This document shows, piece after piece, positions 43,731 through 55,194 of a stretch of DNA of 64,000 nt (its first letter is position 1; each line of letters starts with the position of its first letter). Position numbers and translations under genes: made by a program. The notes below the pieces were generated by a model. It was not told where the DNA came from. It searched no databases and worked only from the letters and a program-made list of their open reading frames with translations. Origin of the DNA: Kalmusia sp. IMI 367209. Lineage: Eukaryota; Ascomycota; Dothideomycetes; Pleosporales; Didymosphaeriaceae. The stretch covers positions 1,550,001 through 1,614,000 of the forward strand of contig JAPEUQ010000005.1 in assembly GCA_027946365.1 (NCBI GenBank). The letters are read 5' to 3'.

Positions 43731-46700
43731 ATGACTTCGCAGGAGACTGTACCAATTCCACAACCGCCGCCTTCGTTTCTCTTCGGCAACATTGGCGATA
43801 TCGATCCCACCAACTTGGCCGCCTCGTTCTGGCATCTAGCTGAGATTTACGGCGAGATATTCAAATTGAACCTTGGACCCCGCACCGTCGTCGTTGTCTC
43901 ATCGTATGAGACAGTGAATGATGTGTGCGACTGGAGTCGCTTCGGCAAGAGGGTCGATGGCCCGTTAAAGGAGGTTCGAGCACTAACAGGCGATGGTTTG
44001 TTCACAGCTGAGAGCAAGGAACACGTATGTGGATGTGCCTAAGGCACTGTAATGCCTTCATACTAATAGCTTTGCTAGAATTGGGGTGTTGCGCATAGGA
44101 TTTTGATGCCTGTCTTTGGGCCTATAGGCATCAGGAAGGTCAGTCATTGCGCCTTCAAACCATGCGATACGTTTCATATAGCGTATCAACAAGACTTTGA
44201 TTAACGTTCATTCAGATGTGGGGCGGTATGATGGACATCATATCCCAGATGCTCTTACGCTGGGATCGCTTCGGCCCAGACAACGTCCTCGACACCGCTT
44301 CTGAATTCACAAAGTCAGTCTGCCTGCTCATCTAATCTGTTGCTGATCATTACACATACTGAACTTGAATTCCAGTCTCACTTTCGATGCAATTGGCCTC
44401 TGCGCCTTTGGCTACCGTTTCAACAACTTCTACTCCAATGTACCGCATCCTTTTTGTACACAGATGACTGACGTCCTCCGCGAGTGCGGGGTCCGTGCAA
44501 GTCGACTGTCGATCCAGAACAAGCTTCGCTTCCTCTCGGCCGCGAAAACAGAACAGGAGATCAAAGCGATGCGGGATCTCTGCAGCGAAATCATCAAAGA
44601 CCGTATTGATCACCCGCAGCCGGATAGCAAAGACTTGATGAATCCCCTGCTAGAGGGCGTAGACCCAGAAACGGGAGAGGTCAGTCAGGGAAAGCTTGCT
44701 TCGTAATCTTGTGGAACGCTGCTGACGGATCTAAACCCTGTAGAAATTGACGCATGAAAACGTGATAAACAACATGGTTACGTTCCTGGTGAGTAATTAA
44801 ACTCATGTACATTCAACAAAAAAGGGTACTAATTGTGAGCTTAGGTGGCTGGTCATGAAACAACAAGTGGCACTTTGGCCTTTCTCTTCTACCATCTTCT
44901 GAAGAATCCGGACAAGTACATGAAAGTTCAAGAGGAAGTCGACCGTGTACTTGGCGATAAGCCTCTTGAACCGAAACATCTCGGCGACCTCGTGTACGTG
45001 AAGTATGCCATCTATGAAGGTGAGTGCAACATCGTGATCTTTCTGTTTAGTCATTGATGTATTATAGCTCTTCGTTTTATGGGTCCCATCGGCGTTAACT
45101 CTAAAGGAGCTCACCAACGTACTAAAATTGCGGGGAAGTACGAAGTAGAGCCTGAATGGCAGATCCTTCTCAATCTGAAGACTTTCATGCGCGATCCGAA
45201 GGTTTGGGGTAATGACGGTGATCAGTACCGACCCGAACGCTTCCTCAATGGCGGGTTCGAAAAATTGCCCAAGAATGCTTGGAAGCCTTTTGGAGATGGT
45301 GAGAGGTCATGCATTGGTCGAGGGTTTGCAGAGCAGGAGATGATCATGACGGTAGCGCTAATGATTCAGAATTTCCAGCTTGAGATGGCGGACCCCAGCT
45401 ACGACCTTCGTGAGTATGCCCACGCTACAATGATACGTGTAAACGCTGACGAATACGTATAGAATTGCAAGTTGCGTTGACTATCAAACCTTTCAAATTT
45501 GGCATCAAAGCTCGCAGGAGGCCAGATCGTGATTTGATGGCCTCTTTGACTGGGTCACCGTCTGTCATAGGTCAGAGCAAGAGTCAACAGGGCCCTTCAG
45601 AGAGAGCTGGGAAAGAAGGCGAAGAGAAGCCTGTGACCATCCTGTACGGGTCGAATGCAGGCACTTGCAAGACATACGCTGAAGAACTGGTTACCAACGC
45701 GCCACGCTTTGGATTTAAGGCCAACGTCGGCACCCTCGATTCTGCCACCGAACATGTCCCCACTGATCAACCTGTCATCATCATCTCTCCTTCTTATGAG
45801 GGCAAACCCGCTGATAATGCTAAAAAGTTCGTCCAATGGCTCGAGACCGTCTCTTCCAGCGAACAGCTCAAGGGCGTCAATTACGCGGTTTTCAGCGTGG
45901 GTAATAGTGAATGGGCACATACGTTCCACCGCATACCCAAGCTCATAGATGAGCGCTTCGAAGTCTTGGGTGCGAAGAGGCTCACTGAAACAGGTTACGT
46001 AGATGTCAAGTACGATATCGTCGGGCCATGGGAAGAATGGAAGGACACGATGTGGAACGACCTTCGAAAATCCAGTGGCGTCTCTGGCGAAGTATCTGGT
46101 GGGGAGATGAAGGTGGAAATCACACCGCCAAAGTTCGCTTCTCATCTTGGTGGGCCAGAAATTGGCTTAGGGACCGTGGTGGTGAATCGAGATATCAGTC
46201 AGCCCGGTGTTGGTCTACAAAAGAAGCATATCGAAGTCCGGCTCCCTGCGGGAACTTCCTACAGATCTGTAAGCATGCTGACAGCCGTTTACTGAGAGCA
46301 TACAGAACTAACACTCGATATCAATAGGGCGACTATCTAGTGGTACTTCCGATCAACAACATATCTACAGTCCGTCGCGCTCTCAAACGCTTCGAAGTAT
46401 CTCCCGATGACTCGGTCACCATAACGGGCACTAGTAAAGCCTTCCTCTCGCCCGACGTGCCAATCTCTATTTTCGACCTGCTGATGACACGAGTCGAGCT
46501 TGGGACACCCGCCACGAAGAAACAAATCCAAGCCCTTGTCGACACAACTCCGGAAAATAAGCGTGACGGCCTAGATCGCTTCCTCGACGACGACACGCAC
46601 AAAAAAGAGATCCTCGGCAAACGCTACACAGTGCTTGACCTCCTAGAGGACAACGCCGACTGCGCACTTCTGTTCGAGAAATATCTCGACATGTTACAGC

Positions 46701-47429
46701 CGCTTGCACCTCGTCAATACAGCATTTCTTCCTCGCCCCTCGCCAACATCGATTTCGTGCAGCAAAGTGATGGCACAACTACCCAGCAAATGACTGCTTC
46801 GTTATCTTACGATGTTCACGATGAGCCGGCTCTCTCCGGCCACGGCCAATTCCATGGCGTTGCATCCACCTATCTACAGCGCCAACAGCCGGGCGAAAAG
46901 ATTCGCTGCTACACACGCGCTACTAATGTCAATTTCCCACCTCCCACTCGACCCTATGACGCCAATCATCATGATCTGCGCAGGCACCGGCATTGCGCCC
47001 ATGCGCGGCTTCATCCAAGAACGCGCCACAATGAAAGCCGCGCGCAAGACTGCCTTTGGCCCTGCCATCCTGTACTTCGGCTGCCGCGACTACACCAAAG
47101 ACTACATCTACGCTGATGAACTTCAACAGTGGGAGAAAGACGGCGTGGTGTCAGTGCGGCCGTGCTTCTCGAAGAACGCGCCGTCTGACGCGCCAACGCC
47201 GAAATATGTGCCTGAGAGGATTTGGGAGGATAGAGAGGAGCTCAGGGGTTTATTCAAGGATGATGGAGCTAAGATCTTCGTTTGTGGGAGTGCGGGGAAA
47301 TTGGGGAAGAGCACGGCGGAGGTTTGCAAGAAGATTTGGATGGAGGGGTGGGGGAAGGGGGAGAAAGAGGCGGAGGAATGGCTGGAGAGGGTCAAGGAGG
47401 ATAGGTATGTTAGTGATACTTTTGAATAG
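43731..47429 (+). CDS. CYP505-type P450-reductase fusion (fatty acid hydroxylase family), with a one-base frameshift
   Basis: Nine exons (43731-44024, 44079-44138, 44216-44313, 44376-44679, 44744-44788, 44845-45019, 45068-45409, 45463-46268, 46328-47429). The P450 part has the I-helix LVAGHETTSGT, the ExxR EALR and the heme loop FGDGERSCIGRGF with Cys407. A flavodoxin domain starts ILYGSNAGTCKTYAEEL, followed by FAD and NADPH domains (RQYSISSSPL, MICAGTGIAPMRGF, FVCGSAGKLG). Such enzymes (P450BM3, P450foxy) hydroxylate fatty acids near the omega end without a separate reductase; full members are about 1065 residues. Near residue 911, at the CCC at 46936-46938, the frame moves by one base: upstream motifs read in one frame and MTPIIMICAGTG in the next. 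No intron explains it. Either the assembled base is wrong or the gene has lost its NADPH-binding end. Confidence 0.85.
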
Positions 47430-47538
47430 GTACTCTCAATTTGAACTGTGGTTGGCGAATGTACGTAGTAAATTGGCGAAGACTAGTAATACAAGCGTGA
47501 AAGGATTCAATCAGATTACCACCTGCAGCGCTCACAAC

Positions 47539-48842
47539 TCACGACCCGGGAATCTTTCGACTAGCAGCCGTACTCCGTGCTCTTTCTGCAGTATTCAAAT
47601 ACTTCATTCCCTCTTCGTACATCGCCCAATTCGCGTTTTGAAGCGCATGCACATACGGCCCGTCATCAATCACTATACCGCCGTCACTATCATCTTCGTC
47701 ATCTCCTTCCCCGTTCGCTTCTTCGACTCGTTGACTTTCTACGTCCCCCGTGATTCTTGCGATGAGTTCAGGAGGCGGGTCCCTCTCCCCGTCTGCCTGT
47801 TCCTGGCTCGCCCGGAACCCTTGCAAAGTCAAATCCGGCACATCCTCGAGATGAAAATGCGCGATCGTCTTGGGGAAAGACGTCCGCCCAGTGCTCAGCT
47901 CATCATCAACGGCCGTGCCGAATTCAATTTTGACGGGCATGAACTGCGCCGCCCACACGCGCTCATCCTCGTGACCGAATTCATTCTGCGCGCCATTTTT
48001 TCTTTCACGGCGCGCTTCGGCTTGCGCTTTAAGTACGCCAGGAGGGAGGTTTGCTGCGGCGCCCACGTCCGCACCCGCATGCGCATTAGCCTTATTCGAC
48101 GAGTTATCTTCAAAATGGAATTCTCCTCCTGTGAGATATTGCACGCCCGTCACGAGCCAAAGTTCTGGCGCCGTCCATCGGTTCTTTCCATGTTTGCTCT
48201 TATATGCCAGCGAAGCGTGCTTGCGGATCCATCTCTCTACACCGTCCTGCCTGAAGACTTCTTCGCAGAAGGCTTCAGGTCGCCTGATCTTCACGCGGCG
48301 ACCGGACGTACCTGAGAGGGTGACGGTTGTTGCGTTTTCGCGGTTAGCACCGAGGCCAATGAAGCTTGCGAAACTGATGTCCGCGGACTTGAGTTTGGAG
48401 CGTTGGAATTGGACGGAGAAGCCTTTGGCGTCTAGTTCTTCTCGTCGTGTGTATTTTCGGATGTGTGTCTCGTAATCAGCTTGGTCTTCGATACTGTGAG
48501 TCGTTAGGTAGGTTTTCGATGAAAAAATTGACAATTCAAAGACTAAAGGCTTTTGGTCGTAGATATCCTTCATGCGCAATATGTATCTTGGATAATATAG
48601 GTCACATCACGCGTGTCCAAAGTATGATCTCGGATGAGGTCTCTACGTGTAATGCTACGGACAGATAAAAATGAAACCAGATGATATAGTACTTACTCGT
48701 CGCGATACTCGTATCGCGTGGAATCGAGTCCATCGGTCGGCTCCAAAGGATTGATGTATAAACTTCCTAGTCGAAGATCTTCGGGTAGGATGCCTCTTTC
48801 GTAGGTCAAAAATGTCCGCTTCTGCTGCCCTCGCAGTGCCAT
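47539..48842 (-). CDS. Gasdermin-like candidate, fungal pore-forming cell-death effector type
   Basis: Exons 48697-48842 and 47539-48493 give 366 residues; the 203-base intron is closed in phase. No signal peptide or membrane helix is present. The opening FLTYERGILPEDLRLGSLY is followed by an alternating-strand block. Then VKIRRPEAFCEEVFRQDGVE and a helix lead into ELWLVTGVQYLTGGEFHF (about residues 116-176). This strand-helix-strand order matches the gasdermin N-terminal domain, where a strand, a long helix and a VVTEVL-type strand occur in the same order. VWAAQFMPVKIEFG follows. The last 57 residues form an acidic linker (GEGDDEDDSDGG) and a helical tail ending near LNTAER, which could be the removable inhibitory part. 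It lies next to a CHAT protease gene, a known genomic partner. I infer the family from motif order and neighbourhood; it is otherwise an unrecognised conserved protein. Confidence 0.55.
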
Positions 48843-50185
48843 CTTCGAGGACTTTGGGAGATTTGGAGCTTTATAATATGGTGCGCAACTAATATGTTAA
48901 TAAGTGCATATTTCTTATGAGGTAACCGTGTAACGTACCTGGGCTTTCGATTCGAATCTAAAGAGAAGGACAGCACGAAAGGCTGTCTAAATTAACTTTC
49001 CACTGAACTTGAATGAAATTAAACGAGGTTTGAGATCAGATGGAAAGGGATGTTTTTATGCGAATGGTTGGGGGGAGTTACGCCACTGGGGCTGTGCGTC
49101 ACAGCCTGGTTACGGTGACCACGCAGGACGAAAAGCTTCGCCACGGCAACTAGGCTGCTAGGATGCAACCATCATGCGGCCGAGTGCAAGGATACTTCAG
49201 CTACCGGCTTTGGAGATTCTCTGCGAATGATCAATCTCTTTACTTTTGAGCGTATGCCATTGTTTCGGTCACGAGAACGATGATTACAGGATCGGTCTTG
49301 AGGGCATGTCATGAACTGAGCAATGAAAAAATTATTAAGACCACGGACAAAACTGCCATACTTTTCCGTCAATCTGCCCGATAGAGCGGCTGAGCTTTTT
49401 TGTAATCACCTTCTTATTTGCTCTGGATTCGATGCGGGCGCTACAAGGGGCGCCCCGCCCCGCACCCGATCGCCAACCTCGACACTGCAACCTATCTTTT
49501 CGCGTAAAACTAATTAGAAACGATGCACTCGTTTCCATCTTCAGGCAAAGGCTGTCCTATTGCCGCAACCTCGCCTGCATTCAGAGGCGGGGGCTGGAAT
49601 GCGTCCGTGTCAGGTGTGCTGGCCGAGCCACCCCAGACGACAGCCCTAGGCACCCAAAATGGCGAGAAGAGCCGCATGAGGTAGAGGCCAGTTGCACTTT
49701 TTCGACTGCCTTATGTTATATACTCCATCGTTCGGCTGCCTCCGAGCGCGCTTTCTTCAGCTTTTGTTGCCAACCTGATCTTTGAGGCCTTCTACGTTCT
49801 CAGCCTTGCCACCTAGTTCGAAGAGCTAGGCGACCCCACTGCCAAATCGAAACGTGATCATTTTAGCCTGTAGCCTCGCTGCTCACGTTTCTGTGACTTC
49901 TCTCTGTAAGTTTCTCTTCTCTAAAAAGCATTGGGATGAAAGTTTGAAGACTCGTTACGGGCGGACTTATCCCAAAAAACGTACAATACAAAATGACGGT
50001 CACATAACTTATGTCTAGTAACTGTAGGCGTTAATTACCACAGGTGACTGCTTGTGCACCTTCTAGCATCCGATCATAAGTTTGATTTTGTGTTACCTCC
50101 AGTCAGAGTCTAACGAGTGGAGAGCGTACAAAACTGTCGAGTTAGTACTGCATGGCCCAAGAACCGATTGGAATGCAGTACAGTG
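48843..50185. promoter_or_regulatory. Divergent region between gasdermin-like and CHAT genes
   Basis: No coding gene is supported. A TATA-like GTTATATA lies at 49716-49723, and a good donor (GTAAGT near 49906) with CAG/TAG acceptors near 50025-50042 suggests the CHAT gene has a leader intron. The plus-strand frame at 49432-49785 is arginine-rich and without motifs. The shared region could allow co-regulation of the pair. Confidence 0.4.
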
Positions 50186-52834
50186 ATGACTAGACGTCGC
50201 CCATCCAAACCGGTTCCGGAGAAAGTCCTTCTGGGAGATCCTTCGTCGCAGATTCTGCTTGCGAATCAACAAGTACTTTCTCCACGCGAGATAGCAACAA
50301 GCCCATCGCCGAAGAAAAAACTTACACATCCGCCGGAGAACGGCCGGCAAACCGTTAGCTACTTCCCTACAGACAGTACCTTGCCTGATGAAGATGCGAA
50401 AGTCAAAAGCATTCTCTTCCATGGTGGACAAAAGGAGGAAGACGCACGAAGAGAGGCGGATCTGAAGAAAAGAGATCAAGCTCTTTCGGAAGCTCTTCAA
50501 ATTTACAACAAGGGCTGCAATGCTTCCGAGCTTTATAGCAAGATCCAAGACTCACATGGCACCGATCTTTGGCTATTCGATCGCTCCGATTGGGCCAATG
50601 TTTTCTTCTCTGCAGCCCGAATCTGCACTCAATTTGCTAACAAAGCGCCGCTCGATCGTAATGGTGAAAGCATTTTGCCTCGGCAGTTCAAGTCCGATGG
50701 ACCAGCGCTCACGGCATCCGATTGGAACCACCAAGCGCTTCATTATCTTGAGCAGGGTCGATCACGATCACTGCTGCAGTCAATAAGCCATGGTTCAGCT
50801 GTGACCGAGAAGGAGCGGAGAATCTTGTATAAAACAGTTAAGAACAGTATGCGGATGGTCGTTGACGCTGCGGTACGATCGATCAAGCAGAGGGAAACTT
50901 TAGCTTCTATGCCTTCGCAACCACCACCGATACCACCCACCACAGGTGACCCACTACCAGAGGTTATCACTGAGCTCGAGCATATGCGAGAATCTCCAGC
51001 GTCGGTATTGCCGCCCCAAGGGTCAGGCTCCTCCAATCGCAGCATTGGACCGAGCGAGACCGTATCGAAATCACATCGACGCGCCAAGGTATGTGCTTCT
51101 TTTGCTTCAATATCACCAATTCAGCACTAAGAATCAAAACTTTCATCCCTTGCAATAAATCAAGAAAGAAGACTTGGATCAGGTTATCTGCTCCTCTGCG
51201 TGCAGGGAACAGAAGCTAACTTCGACAGTCACGCACACAGGATGACACAAGACTATCGATACAGACGTCGGATTCAATCATTTCAAACAAAGGTTCAGTA
51301 ACCAATTCGCCTGCCTCCGTCATGTCTGCCTATCAAATTGACGAAGAATTGCTGGCAAAATGGAAAATCCAAATGCGTTGGCGCAAAGCCATGCTTTTTG
51401 CTCGAACTGGTAATCCTAACCTCGGAGACGTTCTACTTGGCGATATTGAAAAAATAAGAGCTAGCATTCCCAAAGATACCATCGTAGTGGAGTATGCGCT
51501 GGCTTCAACACCGCCATGCGGGATAATGACGATTGTAGCCGCGTCGGATGGCATCCGAGTAGCCCAATGGCAGGAGACTGATGCCACGCGGATTCAAGAG
51601 AGTATAGCTGAATTGCGCATATCCATGGAGTTTGCGCAGTCACGACCAAAATTAACTAGAGCGGGTCATATGTCCAGCGCCTCAAGATCTCGATCGATTG
51701 TTCGACCTTCGGGCCCTCAACGCAAGGCATCAGCAATATGCCAAGAGAAATTGAGCCATCTTCTGTACGATTCTGTGGTCGCACCTGTCAAACCGCATCT
51801 AGAAGGAATGAAGAAGCTCATAATAATACCTTCCGGTGATCTAGCCAACGTTCCGTGGGCGATCTTCTTCGATGGACCCATCACTGTGGTCCCTAGCCTC
51901 AACATCTGGAGTCGCTTACAGACGCAAGCAGACTCGGCAGAAAAACGCTTCCCAAAGATATCCGTTGTCAGCAATGCGCCGAAGGATAAAGAAAAAGAGA
52001 GAAAAAACCTACCTGCAATACGCGACATTCCATACTCGAGAATTGAGGCCCTGGCAATTGCTCGTGCTCATGACCGGTCACCCTTTATCGCCGATGAGAA
52101 GAAGCGGGAGGAATTCAAGGCAGAAGCAGAAGGTACACACATCCTGCATTTATGTGCACACAGTACATTTGATCCAAAATCCCCCGAAAACTCTTCCATC
52201 CAGCTTTTTCGTGAACCTCTTACAATGTCGGACTGGCGCGAACTGTCGATTAGCGCGAACTTAGTCGTGTTCAGTTCTTGCCTTTCAGGTATGTAGTCAT
52301 CCATTTCCGCACCCCATCAGTCCAAATTTTTTTCATGACCTCTCCTGAGGGAATATGCTTCAGGAAGACTTCAGAATTGTTATGTACGTGCAATTGGTTC
52401 TTTATCAGTGCTGACTCGTCGCAGGCATATCAAAGCCGTACGACTCTGGCAGCGCAATCGGCTTTGCTCACACGCTCCTCGCTACAGGAACTCGAGCCTT
52501 TGTCGGTAGCCTTTGGCCCGTCGATGACGCTGCTACTCTACTTCTGATGGTTATGTTCTACGAAGAGCTGCGAAACTCGCTACTTCCCCCTGCGGAGGCG
52601 CTGTACGCAGCACAAAAGCGAATGCGCAACCTGACCGAGGAAGAGCTGCATGATATCATCGATGAGGTAGAAGAACATGTAAACCATGGAGATGCTGACG
52701 AATTTGTCATCAACCCGATGTACCATATCGGGCAGCTGAAGCAACAGGATGTGAAAGAGTTGGCTGAGGAAAGGTACTGGGCAGCTTTTGTGCTGACGGG
52801 GTATGGGTCGAAGGAACTTTACCATCAGGACTAA
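50186..52834 (+). CDS. CHAT-domain caspase-like cysteine protease
   Basis: Exons 50186-51088, 51229-52288 and 52425-52834 give 790 residues. The start is the first ATG of the frame at 50186; the frame opens earlier but only with non-ATG codons. CHAT (caspase HetF-associated with TPR) proteins are separase/caspase-clan peptidases. The C-terminal half has the catalytic His612 in HILHLCAHSTFD and Cys652 in VVFSSCLSG, then YDSGSAIGFAHTLLATGTRA and FVGSLWPVDDAATLLLM, the family core. Before it, WNHQALHYLEQGRSRSLLQS (about residues 190-209) matches the last helix usually following TPR repeats, but the repeat array itself is missing or very short, and serine-rich linkers replace it. This suggests activation by a partner or signal other than a long TPR sensor. 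It diverges from the gasdermin-like gene 1.3 kb away. Confidence 0.85.
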
Positions 52835-54231
52835 GAGCTTCAATCTTAAAACGGCTTCTATTGAAATGTATATTTAAAATTCAAAACAGGGAAATGGTGG
52901 TTCCGAGACAGAGTGCAAAACACGAGCAGAAACACAGCCTATCGAATATTGGAAAACCAGGCTCAATCACCACCCAAATGTCAATCTTGGATCCTGAGCG
53001 AAGTGCTGTGGAACCACTTTAACTGCACCTCCGTACTCTGTACAAGGGTACGTGGTCTGTTCCGATAAACCAATGTCGGTGAAGCTGCAGTTCTCGAGTC
53101 CTCGATAAACTTCAAGTAATCAGCTTATATCGGCTCAATTTGACCGATACATAGCTCAAACCAATCCATTAGGGCATTTGCAGATTGGTACAATGTCGAC
53201 CATCCGAAATAAGATCGTTGATTAATGAGTATCGATTGCATATTTTCTGTTCACACATGATGTCCCTAACGTGATTTGTTGTCCCCGGCAGAAAGGAATC
53301 CTCTTCGTCACTGCTCGCTTCTTCCAACTTAGCATGCGATTGTGTGAATGCATAATGCAGAGATGCCAGCGGAAATGAATTCCGAGAAGGAACATAAACC
53401 ACCAATGCAGCTCGAACATCTATGAATGTATTAGATATTGCGAACTCCTTGTTGAAGTACAATCAAATGTCATCTCTCGCCTAGCATTATATGTTTTCCT
53501 CTCACTCCTCCGGTCTAATAGCGCGCCTTCTCTACCACAATACAATGATCAAGATTTGGAGAAGCCTTGTCCTTCGCAGGAGTAAGTCTGGTTGAGAGTG
53601 GCCGCATAAGTAGCCCGTTCACCGCGCTCTTTCAAAGACTGCACAAACGAAGAATCGATGAGAAAGCAGTGTTCACTATGTCTTTCCTGCTCAATCAGCA
53701 GATAATCCTTCCCTCAAGATCTAGCGTCTAATGTCTTCTCCTTCTTGCTTGTCTTCAAAACCTACATTTCCTGTGGCCTGACCAAAAGTACATGGAATGG
53801 TGGTTCGTTGTTTCGAAAACTGCTACGCAGGAGCTTTATATGTTGCACGCGTAGAATTGTTACTTAGTAATAATATATTGACATTTGGGTAGAGTGCTTG
53901 CTCAGAACGCCTACATTCCGGCCAGGTTACCTAAAACTAATCTTTTTATCTAAACAGCTTCTCCTCGTTAAATCTAGAACCTCATGCGTAGCGTAAAGAT
54001 AACGAGCATTGGAGGAAAAATCTTGATGGAGAAAGCACCTTCTCAATGAAGATAGCCTTGTAGCGAGGTCCACTCGTGGTTGTCCAATGATCTGCGCTAA
54101 AGCAAACTCGTGCGCCTCAATCCAGCCACAGAATACGTCACCCCTCCCTTGGCTACAATCGCGCTTCAATAACTCCACGTCAAACATCTTTTGCATTCCA
54201 ACATTTCCAGTCTAATTTTTGAGCTGCAGTC
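52835..54231. other. Intergenic, no gene seen
   Basis: About 1.4 kb with short random frames only. The minus-strand frame 53169-53462 has no family resemblance. No repeat or RNA gene recognised. Confidence 0.45.
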
Positions 54232-55137
54232 ATGACGAAGGAAGAAGAAAGTAGGCAAAAGATTCAACAGGTTCTTTCCGAGACCGACGATGAACCTACA
54301 CAAATCGACCAAATCGCTGCGATCCGGGGATGGTTTCGGCCAGCGCCGAAAAGCATATTCTATCCCGCTGTGCAAGAATATGTGAAAGGTTCGACAAATT
54401 TGCAGACAACGGTCGCCAATATCACCAAACCAATCGACGAAGCTCTCACCACACACAAAATCGAAAATATTGATGTGATGGACCTCTGGTACTCTATCTT
54501 CCATTCAGCGAAAAGAATTTCATACCGCGATGCTGGATCGCATACGAAGCTTGTCAACCTATTGAAAGCTATTAGAGACCACCCAGAGCCCTCTTCGACC
54601 TCTGAGCACCCCATTTATAGTACACTTTCTGGACTTCCCATGGCAGATCGCGAAGCATACAACGACAGTCCGCGTTACGATGTTGGTGTCTTCCCCGCTG
54701 AGATTCATGCTTGGACGAACTTCAATTACTTCCTTGCGCGCACGATTGATGCCGAAGTGACGGATGGACATATATTCTCTATCTGGTCAATGAGGCAAGC
54801 GCTTGAAATGGAACCAAAGATCGGCACCGGTTGGTACGAGGCGTCTAAGCCTGCGTTGTACTACGATGCGCACGTACCGGGAGCTGCAGTGTGGGTACTT
54901 GGACTTGGAAAGAAATTGCACGAGAGGGAGCAGGATTTGACGCCGAAGAATGAGAATCAAGGGAATCCTGGTAGGGGTGGAGACCTTTGGACGGGTAGCG
55001 CTGCGTTCAGTAAAGAGCGGTGGGCATTCTGGAAGAAGAGGTTTGGAGAAGTCGCGGAGTTTGAGGGAGTGAGCGAGGAGACGAAGAGCATCGCCAAGGA
55101 AGCGGTTGAAGCGATGAATAGGGCGGAAAGTTCATAA
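54232..55137 (+). CDS. DUF3632 family protein
   Basis: A single exon of 301 residues from ATG 54232. The middle holds the DUF3632-like pattern: ANITKPIDEALTTHK, then VMDLWYSIFHSAKRISYRD with LVNLLKAIRDHPEP. A tryptophan-rich half follows (AWTNFNYFLARTIDAEV, SIWSMRQALE). The C-terminus has WAFWKKRFGEVAEFEGVSEE, common in the family. DUF3632 is a fungal group of unknown function, often present in many copies near variable loci. The protein is soluble by appearance, with no signal peptide or membrane segment. The stop is 57 bases from the convergent hydrolase stop. It lies 1.4 kb from the CHAT gene, but nothing ties it functionally to that pair. Confidence 0.75.
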   Translation: MTKEEESRQKIQQVLSETDDEPTQIDQIAAIRGWFRPAPKSIFYPAVQEYVKGSTNLQTTVANITKPIDEALTTHKIENIDVMDLWYSIFHSAKRISYRDAGSHTKLVNLLKAIRDHPEPSSTSEHPIYSTLSGLPMADREAYNDSPRYDVGVFPAEIHAWTNFNYFLARTIDAEVTDGHIFSIWSMRQALEMEPKIGTGWYEASKPALYYDAHVPGAAVWVLGLGKKLHEREQDLTPKNENQGNPGRGGDLWTGSAAFSKERWAFWKKRFGEVAEFEGVSEETKSIAKEAVEAMNRAESS

Positions 55138-55194
55138 TCGACCACGTTGGTCCATTGTGTAGTAAATCTTGCTAGCCTCAGGCGCACGGGATCA

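Noticed and set aside
46928..47010. Intron to bypass the CYP505 frameshift
   Set aside because: Any GT..AG choice here would delete the conserved MICAGTG region; a one-base shift is the simplest reading.
47056..48315. Long plus-strand open frame (419 codons) antisense to the gasdermin-like gene and overlapping the CYP505 end
   Set aside because: Arginine/cysteine-rich composition with no domain; it mirrors the GC-rich minus gene and runs through the conserved CYP505 reductase end in a wrong frame.
50117..50185. Extension of the CHAT frame upstream of ATG 50186
   Set aside because: It opens with GTG, not used as a nuclear start in fungi without evidence.
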